Assembly (NCBI GenBank): GCA_029861845.1 | Contig: JAOTYM010000042.1 | Coordinates: forward strand, 1 to 33,258 | DNA length: 33,258 bases | Reading direction: 5' to 3' | Origin: Gammaproteobacteria bacterium | GTDB lineage: Bacteria > Pseudomonadota > Gammaproteobacteria > Acidiferrobacterales > SPGG2 | Shown: positions 29,032 through 33,258 of the stretch, piece after piece | How the letters are laid out: every line of letters begins with the position of its first letter | Position numbering within the stretch: position 1 is the stretch's first letter | The notes under the pieces: model-generated | Databases searched by the model: none | Told to the model about the DNA's origin: nothing | What the model saw: the letters and a program-made list of their open reading frames with translations, nothing else | Position numbers and translations under genes: made by a program

Positions 29032-29371
29032 CGTTTTGAGTCGCGAGCCAATCGTAGAAATCGAGATCCGCGTAGAATTCAATGCCTTCGTGGGCCACCA
29101 ATAGCTCCAGATCTTCAATGCCAGCGGGCGGCAGGCTGGTCGGCACCACGAACCACATGAATGTTGCCACCACCACTGCGAGGCCGGCCGCGAGGGCGCC
29201 GGTGGGCACCCAGACATTGATCCGCGGTTTACGGCGTTGGCGGTGAGCGGCGATGGCACGCTTGCGGGCCGCGTGTAACCGCGCCACCGTGTCGGCGTCG
29301 AGGTTATCGGCAGCCTGGTCGAGTGAACGTTTGGCCGCTTTTGTAAACGCTTGATCGTTGTCCGATGGCAT
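29021..29371 (-). CDS. Single-pass membrane protein in the anti-sigma position
   Basis: A 116-residue protein with a charged cytoplasmic N-terminal half (about 1-50, rich in Arg and Ala), one membrane helix (about 53-77), and a short periplasmic tail containing LLVAHEGIEFYADLDFYDWL. The ATG overlaps the sigma-factor stop by 1 nt, the usual arrangement for a sigma factor and its membrane-bound antagonist. No zinc-binding anti-sigma motif (HxxxCxxC) is present, so if it is an anti-sigma factor it is not the ZAS type. Family name uncertain. Confidence 0.75.
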   Translation of the reverse strand: MPSDNDQAFTKAAKRSLDQAADNLDADTVARLHAARKRAIAAHRQRRKPRINVWVPTGALAAGLAVVVATFMWFVVPTSLPPAGIEDLELLVAHEGIEFYADLDFYDWLATQNDAG

Positions 29372-29877
29372 TACCAGTAATCCTCAAGCAGTCCGCGCAG
29401 GCGGCGCAGCGCGCGGAAGTAATGTGTTTTTACGCTACCCTCAGAGCAACGCATGGCGTGGGCAGTTTGGGCGACATCCATACCTTCCCACACGCGCAAC
29501 ATAAAGGCCTGTTGTTGCCGCAAGGGAAGTTTACGGAGCCCCGCTTCTAAGGCAACCATGGCTTGATGGCTCACCATGTTCGCGTCCGGCCATGGGTTAT
29601 GGTGATCCGGTTGCTGTTCAACCGCATCGCCAGACCCGTGCTCATCGCGGCGACCGAACCATACTCGAAACCGATTGCGCACCTGTTCACGTCGGTACCA
29701 GTCACGGATACGGCTTTGCAGGATACGATGAAACAACGGCCCCCACTCGGCCGCCGGCCGGGCACTGTAATGCTTAACCAGTTGCAACATCGCGTCTTGG
29801 ACGAGATCCAATGCGTCGTCGTTGTCGCCAGTAGCGGTACGCGCCATGACCAACGCGCGTCTTTCGACGCTGGCCAA
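29371..29877 (-). CDS. ECF-type RNA polymerase sigma factor (start uncertain)
   Basis: Region 2 has ALDLVQDAMLQLVKHY and LFHRILQSRIRDWYRRE; region 4 has LRKLPLRQQQAFMLRVWEGM and the recognition helix CSEGSVKTHYFRALRRL. At 168 residues it is slightly short. The only start codon in this frame is TTG (29877), with no ribosome binding site, and clear homology-like sequence (CTG-initiated LDQF) continues upstream to a TAG near 29940. An ATG at 29969 with AGGAAA 9 nt before it would be the natural start but is one base out of frame. Either a start at a rare CTG, or a frameshift between 29877 and 29969. First regulatory gene after the DRRGDRID-repeat gene. Confidence 0.85.
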   Translation of the reverse strand: MASVERRALVMARTATGDNDDALDLVQDAMLQLVKHYSARPAAEWGPLFHRILQSRIRDWYRREQVRNRFRVWFGRRDEHGSGDAVEQQPDHHNPWPDANMVSHQAMVALEAGLRKLPLRQQQAFMLRVWEGMDVAQTAHAMRCSEGSVKTHYFRALRRLRGLLEDYW

Positions 29878-29987
29878 GAATTGATCCAGTGCCCGCGAGG
29901 AATCCAGGTCTTGTGCCCTCCCACAGATAGGGTGTCGCTATTATTTTCGTAGCTCACCCGCACGCTCATGGCTAGACTTTCCTGCGG

Positions 29988-30347
29988 CTAGCGTCGTTTC
30001 CGGCGATGGGCGCGGCGGTCGAGTCGGTTGTTGATACGATCGCCACGTCGATCAAGACGACGATCGATACGATCACCGCGTCGGTCCAGGCTGTTCTCGA
30101 TGTGATTGGCCTTGCGATCAAGCCTTCTCGCGAGCATGGGCTTGCCGGCTGCCGCGGCACGAGCGGCTTTGCGATCAAGGCGATTGTCGATGTGCTGGCC
30201 GCGCCGGTCGAGCCGGTGGTCGATACGATCACCACGTCTATCCAATCTGTTTTCGATACGATCACCCGCATCGGCCGCTGCCTGAAAGGCCGGAAGCGCC
30301 GTTATTAACGCGATTACGCTTGCTGTTACCCAGGTCTTGGTCATCAT
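29988..30347 (-). CDS. Exported Arg-rich hendecad-repeat protein (DRRGDRID repeats)
   Basis: A 119-residue protein: signal peptide (about 1-28, ending AAADA), then two blocks of three 11-residue repeats of the form G-D-R-I-[DEN]-x-R-L-D-R-R, separated by 19 residues that contain a partial copy, and a basic tail. An 11-residue period suits a helical, filament-like or coiled-coil fold. The start is supported by GGAGG 8 nt before the ATG. It lies 18 nt upstream of the well-placed ATG of the ECF sigma gene and is therefore probably first in that operon. No function is known to me. Confidence 0.75.
   Translation of the reverse strand: MMTKTWVTASVIALITALPAFQAAADAGDRIENRLDRRGDRIDHRLDRRGQHIDNRLDRKAARAAAAGKPMLARRLDRKANHIENSLDRRGDRIDRRLDRRGDRINNRLDRRAHRRKRR
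30010..30262 (-). repeat. 33-bp coding repeats of the hendecad-repeat gene
   Basis: Two sets of three degenerate 33-bp direct repeats (about 30016-30114 and 30172-30270), each with GATC-containing segments such as CGATACGATC. They encode the 11-residue units and also keep an antisense frame open. Confidence 0.6.
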
Positions 30348-30388
30348 CTGAGATACCTCCACACGCTTGTTGGCTTGTAACATGTGGA

Positions 30389-30415
30389 TTAACGCGCGAG
30401 GTTGGGATCGGTTGA
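30389..30415 (-). promoter_or_regulatory. Possible ECF-type promoter of the sigma cassette
   Basis: On the minus strand TCAACC (30410-30415) and CGTTAA (30389-30394) are 15 bp apart, resembling the AACC-type -35 and CGT-type -10 used by many ECF sigma factors, about 40 nt before the repeat-protein ATG. This would let the sigma factor drive its own operon. Only a pattern match. Confidence 0.3.
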
Positions 30416-30482
30416 CACCGTGGCCACATTCCGGCCTCAGCGCCGCATCGGCAAGGGTAGGTTGGCTAGACCAGGTCTAAGC

Positions 30483-30896
30483 CTAGTCGGCTGACGTCTG
30501 TAGTGCTATCTCGATACGTTTCAATGGGATCACTGCCCCATGACCGATACCCTCGCAGGTGTTGGCCTCCGATCGCCAGCTTGAGCGGGTGGCCAAGACC
30601 TCTGGCCAGAAGGGATACGTGCGACACTGTTTGGGGCGGACTCGGTAGATGCGGCACCGATTTGCGCGGTCTAGAAATGTGCAGCGACCGTCGCTTTCGA
30701 TGGGGATGCCCTCGGTGTCGGCGTCGACTTTGACGATGTATCGACGTCGAAACCAGGCTTTTGACACGCCTAGAAATGTCCTGATCCTAGCTTGGTCGGC
30801 GCAGCTGGCGGCGATGTAGTAATGATTTGGGTTGCCGATACAACAAGCACCGCAGCCGGTACATCGAAAACGTAGCTTTTGTCGGTGGTGGAACAT
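30483..30896 (-). CDS. YkgJ-family Cys-cluster protein
   Basis: A 137-residue protein with the family pattern FRCTGCGACC (Cys12, 15, 18, 19), then C72, C81 and C91 in CTFLDRANRCRIYRVRPKQC. This is the CxxCxxCC family (UPF0153/YkgJ) thought to bind an Fe-S cluster or zinc; function is unproven in most cases. It has a good -10 box about 30 nt upstream and stands apart from the ECF cassette by about 135 nt to the repeat gene ATG. Confidence 0.85.
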   Translation of the reverse strand: MFHHRQKLRFRCTGCGACCIGNPNHYYIAASCADQARIRTFLGVSKAWFRRRYIVKVDADTEGIPIESDGRCTFLDRANRCRIYRVRPKQCRTYPFWPEVLATRSSWRSEANTCEGIGHGAVIPLKRIEIALQTSAD

Positions 30897-30928
30897 ACCT
30901 AAACAAGTGGAATCAGTGAACGCTCGGC

Positions 30929-30957
30929 ATTATACCCGCGATGGCAGAGATACGAGA
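30929..30957 (-). promoter_or_regulatory. Promoter for the YkgJ-family gene
   Basis: The minus strand reads a perfect TATAAT (30929-30934) preceded by GGG; the -35 (about 30952-30957, TCTCGT) is a poor match. Start point about 25 nt before the ATG at 30896. The -10 lies in the short gap to the next gene. Confidence 0.55.
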
Positions 30958-30973
30958 ACGAATCCTTAACTGT

Positions 30974-31504
30974 TCAGGTTCGCCAGAGCGATGTTATGAG
31001 AGTGTGGGCCGTAATTGGGTTCGACGAGAACGGAAATTGGATTCGTACCACGTGATCCAGAGCGTTTGCGATCGGTTCAAAATTGAAGTGCAAGACCCGG
31101 AACAGGCTTTGTCGCTTGGGGTTAAGTTCGTAGTGTGCGCAATGTAAAAACGCGTTACGTCCGTTGTCCATGTAGTAATCGAGCTCGCCACGTGATTTTA
31201 GGCGTTCGCGAAACAGCCCGCTCATGAACAATGTATATTCGCCAAGGTGTCTCGCGACTGAAGCCTGGCGGTGTCTATCTGGGGTGTCCTCGTAACCGTT
31301 TCCGTGCCATTCGGCCAGCATATCGGCCACATGGTAAAGTGGTCTGCCGGCTCGATCATGCAGCGCATAAAGCGAGCGCGTATGGGCAAATCGTGTCAAC
31401 ACGTCGCTTACATATTCGACGGTGGCGGGTTCGGCCACGCCATGTTTGCCGAACCCATGTTGAAGCTGATGGCGAAAAAACTGGTTTAGCGTCGGAAGTC
31501 GCAT
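30974..31504 (-). CDS. Unrecognised cytosolic protein, possibly conserved
   Basis: A 176-residue soluble protein with no signal peptide or membrane helix. It begins RLPTLNQFFRHQLQHGFGKHG and has the distinct stretch VARHLGEYTLFMSGLFRERL followed by DYYMDNGRNAF, and is rich in His and Arg. I have a loose memory of an LG-x3-LF-x-SG pattern with a DYY motif in uncharacterised bacterial proteins, but I cannot name the family. The ATG at 31504 has AGAGG 8 nt upstream; a GTG at 31510 is the alternative. It has its own promoter candidate and is divergent from the lipoprotein gene. Confidence 0.75.
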   Translation of the reverse strand: MRLPTLNQFFRHQLQHGFGKHGVAEPATVEYVSDVLTRFAHTRSLYALHDRAGRPLYHVADMLAEWHGNGYEDTPDRHRQASVARHLGEYTLFMSGLFRERLKSRGELDYYMDNGRNAFLHCAHYELNPKRQSLFRVLHFNFEPIANALDHVVRIQFPFSSNPITAHTLITSLWRT

Positions 31505-31522
31505 AGACACAACCTCTATTAA

Positions 31523-31551
31523 ATATTCTACCTGTTTATTAGCTTATGCAA
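31523..31551 (-). promoter_or_regulatory. Sigma-70-type promoter for the unrecognised gene
   Basis: On the minus strand TTGCAT (31546-31551) and GAATAT (31523-31528) are 17 bp apart, in AT-rich DNA just before the gene at 31504. Confidence 0.5.
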
Positions 31552-31739
31552 GAATTGGGCACAAATATCCCGCATTGCAACAAAAAACGGGTTTATTCAG
31601 GATTTAGCCCGATATTCGCTTAGACAAGAAACCAGACAGTCATTTCGATATCGGCTCGAAACGGCGGGTTCTTTAGAATACGGGCGCGGGCGGGTAAGGT
31701 ATGCTGGTGGCAGTCGCGGTTAGAGCGCAAGGAGTCAGA

Positions 31740-31988
31740 ATGCCGTATCGGGTAACGTTTCTCGCCATGATTGCGTCACTCGTGTTTGGGTGTGAGTCGG
31801 CGGCGGACAAGCGTGTCACTCGCCTGGAGCAAGAACTGATGCAGGTGAAAAATGCGCTAAGCGAGGCCGAATTTAAGGTGCAACAAAGCCAGATTTCGAT
31901 CGAAATGCTTACGCAACAACTCGTAAGAGTCAAGGTAGAACGCGATAAACTCAAACAAGAGCTTGCCGCCTTGGCTAAGGCGCAGTAG
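31740..31988 (+). CDS. Small coiled-coil lipoprotein
   Basis: An 82-residue protein: signal peptide with a lipobox-like LVFGC (Cys at about 18), then an uninterrupted heptad-like helix with QELMQVKNALSEAEF and KVERDKLKQELAAL. It looks like an outer-membrane lipoprotein with a trimeric or dimeric coiled coil, similar in plan to Lpp but not obviously its homologue. AAGGAG lies 6 nt before the ATG, so this start is preferred over 31701. Directly upstream of lon. Confidence 0.72.
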   Translation: MPYRVTFLAMIASLVFGCESAADKRVTRLEQELMQVKNALSEAEFKVQQSQISIEMLTQQLVRVKVERDKLKQELAALAKAQ

Positions 31989-32031
31989 CGGCCCGTTAGC
32001 CGGAAAGACCGTAATACAGTTTCGTGAGGAG

Positions 32032-32060
32032 CTTGAATGGTGGCTCACCGCCCCAATTTA
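32032..32060 (+). promoter_or_regulatory. Sigma-32 (heat-shock) promoter for lon
   Basis: CTTGAA (32032-32037), 13-bp spacer, then CCCCAATTTA (32051-32060). This is close to the known sigma-32 consensus CTTGAA with CCCCAT-T at 13-15 bp. The start point would be about 35 nt upstream of the lon ATG. Confidence 0.75.
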
Positions 32061-32101
32061 GTTGCTAACTGATCGCTTTTGGTAGTTTCAATGGTTGTCG
32101 T

Positions 32102-33258
32102 ATGACAGAAATCGAAACCTACGAAAAACAAAACGACGTCGAAAAACCGCCACAGGATGGCGAATTAATTGACGGCGAGACGACTTCTCTTGCGCGACCG
32201 TCTGAGGTCTTGCCCGGCGTCTTGCACGTATTGCCACTGGCAAATCGGCCTTTCTTTCCGGCGCAAATGGTTCCGCTAGTGTTGGAACAAGATCCGTGGC
32301 TGCGCACTATCGAAGCGGCAGTCGAGTCTAGTCAGAAGTTGCTCGGACTGGTGCTTGCTGGTACCGACGATCTGTTGGCGGCACGGCCCAGCGATTTTCA
32401 TTCCATGGGAACTGCATGCCGAATTCATAAAATCCAAACACTGGGAGATAAGGTACAGGTTTATGTTGAAGGACTTCAACGGTTTCGGATAGAGGAGTGG
32501 GTTTCCAAAGAACGACCGTTTGTCGTGCGGGTGCAGTACTTCCCGGAAACCAGTTACAAAGACGTAACCGAACTCAAGGCTTACACAGTCGCGGTTATCA
32601 ATACCATAAAGGAACTTCTGCCGTTAAACCCGTTATACGGCGAAGAGTTAAAGTTTTTCCTCAATCGTTTTGGTCCTGAAGAGCCGGCCCGTCTGGCCGA
32701 CTTCGCCGCTAGCCTAACTACCTCTAGTAAAGAAGAGCTCCAGGATGTCTTGGAGACGACCCACATACTCGATCGCCTGGAGAAGGTGTTGCTCTTGTTG
32801 AAGAATGAGGTCGAGGTAGCCAAGGCGCAAATGCGCATAAACAAGCAAGTAGAGGAGAGCATTCAAAGCCGCCAACGTGAATTTTTCTTGCGCGAACAGA
32901 TGAAGGCCATCCAAAAAGAGCTTGGCATCGCCAAGGATGATCGGACGGCGGAGCTCGACAGGTTTCGCGCTCGACTCAAGGATGTCACACTGCCGGAGGA
33001 GGCACAAAAGCAAATCGACGAAGAACTTCAAAAGATGTCTGTACTTGAGGTCGGGTCGCCTGAGTATGGTGTTACGCGAAACTATCTCGATTGGTTGACG
33101 TTACTGCCGTGGGGCAAATATTCAGAAGACAATCTTGACCTCGAGCATGCACGAGAAGTGTTGGATCGCGACCATGAGGGTCTGGATGATGTCAAGGAAC
33201 GAATCATCGAGTTTCTCGGCGTTGGTGCCATGCGTGGTGAAGTCGCCGGTTCCATCTT
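32102..33258 (+). CDS. lon: ATP-dependent Lon protease, N-terminal part (runs off the window)
   Basis: The first 385 codons of a Lon-type AAA+ serine protease. An acidic, non-conserved leader (about 1-40) is followed by the substrate-binding Lon domain (about 40-240, with LPLANRPFFPAQMVPLVL) and the coiled-coil region with REFFLREQMKAIQKELG, YLDWLTLLPWG and LDRDHEGLDDVKERIIEFL. The window ends just before the expected Walker A. The N-terminus resembles the second Lon type of Pseudomonas (AsrA-like) rather than the Escherichia coli Lon, which lacks the long leader; that subtype is inference. Ribosome binding site weak. Confidence 0.92.
   Translation, partial: MTEIETYEKQNDVEKPPQDGELIDGETTSLARPSEVLPGVLHVLPLANRPFFPAQMVPLVLEQDPWLRTIEAAVESSQKLLGLVLAGTDDLLAARPSDFHSMGTACRIHKIQTLGDKVQVYVEGLQRFRIEEWVSKERPFVVRVQYFPETSYKDVTELKAYTVAVINTIKELLPLNPLYGEELKFFLNRFGPEEPARLADFAASLTTSSKEELQDVLETTHILDRLEKVLLLLKNEVEVAKAQMRINKQVEESIQSRQREFFLREQMKAIQKELGIAKDDRTAELDRFRARLKDVTLPEEAQKQIDEELQKMSVLEVGSPEYGVTRNYLDWLTLLPWGKYSEDNLDLEHAREVLDRDHEGLDDVKERIIEFLGVGAMRGEVAGSI

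Noticed and set aside
30010-30262. CRISPR-like repeats
   Set aside because: Repeats are contiguous, 33 bp, degenerate and in a coding frame; there are no spacers and no cas genes.
30006-30308. A 100-codon hydrophobic repetitive ORF antisense to the hendecad-repeat gene
   Set aside because: It is kept open by the 33-bp period of the sense repeats; the sense frame has a signal peptide and a strong ribosome binding site.

Overview
This window is a chromosomal stretch from a gammaproteobacterium. The evidence is gene order: ftsY-ftsE-ftsX-rpoH, rsmD-coaD-ferredoxin, and argH divergent from an AlgZ/AlgR-type two-component system that is followed by hemC-hemD-hemX-hemY, as in Pseudomonas. I cannot name the genus. 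It is dense core genome: no rRNA, tRNA, transposase, phage gene or CRISPR array was seen.

Layout. 1-7.3 kb: a membrane-anchored alpha/beta hydrolase converges on rpoH; then ftsX, ftsE and ftsY run leftward, with a heptanucleotide-repeat element between ftsY and ftsE. Divergent from ftsY are two M16-peptidase-family genes, the first with the zinc motif and the second without. 7.3-10.5 kb: rsmD, coaD, a dicluster ferredoxin and gamma-glutamyltransferase run rightward. 10.5-17.5 kb, leftward: a single bacterial dynamin-like GTPase, mutM, and a four-gene GldA/GldF/GldG/DUF4340 ABC cluster. 17.6-22.7 kb: a flavin/2Fe-2S reductase converges on the hemC-D-X-Y operon. 22.9-25.9 kb: a LytTR response regulator and two tandem LytS/AlgZ-like sensor kinases, one of which has Gln in place of the phospho-acceptor His. 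25.9-26.5 kb: a structured intergenic region with a strong minus-strand terminator and no minus-strand protein gene to end, so possibly a small RNA. 26.5-28.2 kb: argH and a MazG-like pyrophosphohydrolase. 28.2-30.4 kb, leftward: an ECF sigma cassette made of an exported DRRGDRID-repeat protein, the ECF sigma factor, a single-pass membrane protein in the anti-sigma position, a small acidic exported protein and an Arg-rich DUF3106 repeat protein. 30.5-33.3 kb: a YkgJ-type Cys-cluster protein, an unrecognised conserved-looking protein, a small coiled-coil lipoprotein, and the N-terminal part of a Lon protease behind a good sigma-32-type promoter.

How it fits together. The heat-shock sigma gene and a probable target (lon) lie at opposite ends of the window. 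FtsY (membrane targeting) and FtsEX (division) share a transcription unit. The hem genes supply the path from porphobilinogen to uroporphyrinogen III. The least explained parts are the ECF cassette with two Arg-rich exported repeat proteins, the kinase/pseudokinase pair, the candidate antisense-side RNA upstream of argH, and the repeat element with a coupled micro-ORF ahead of ftsE.
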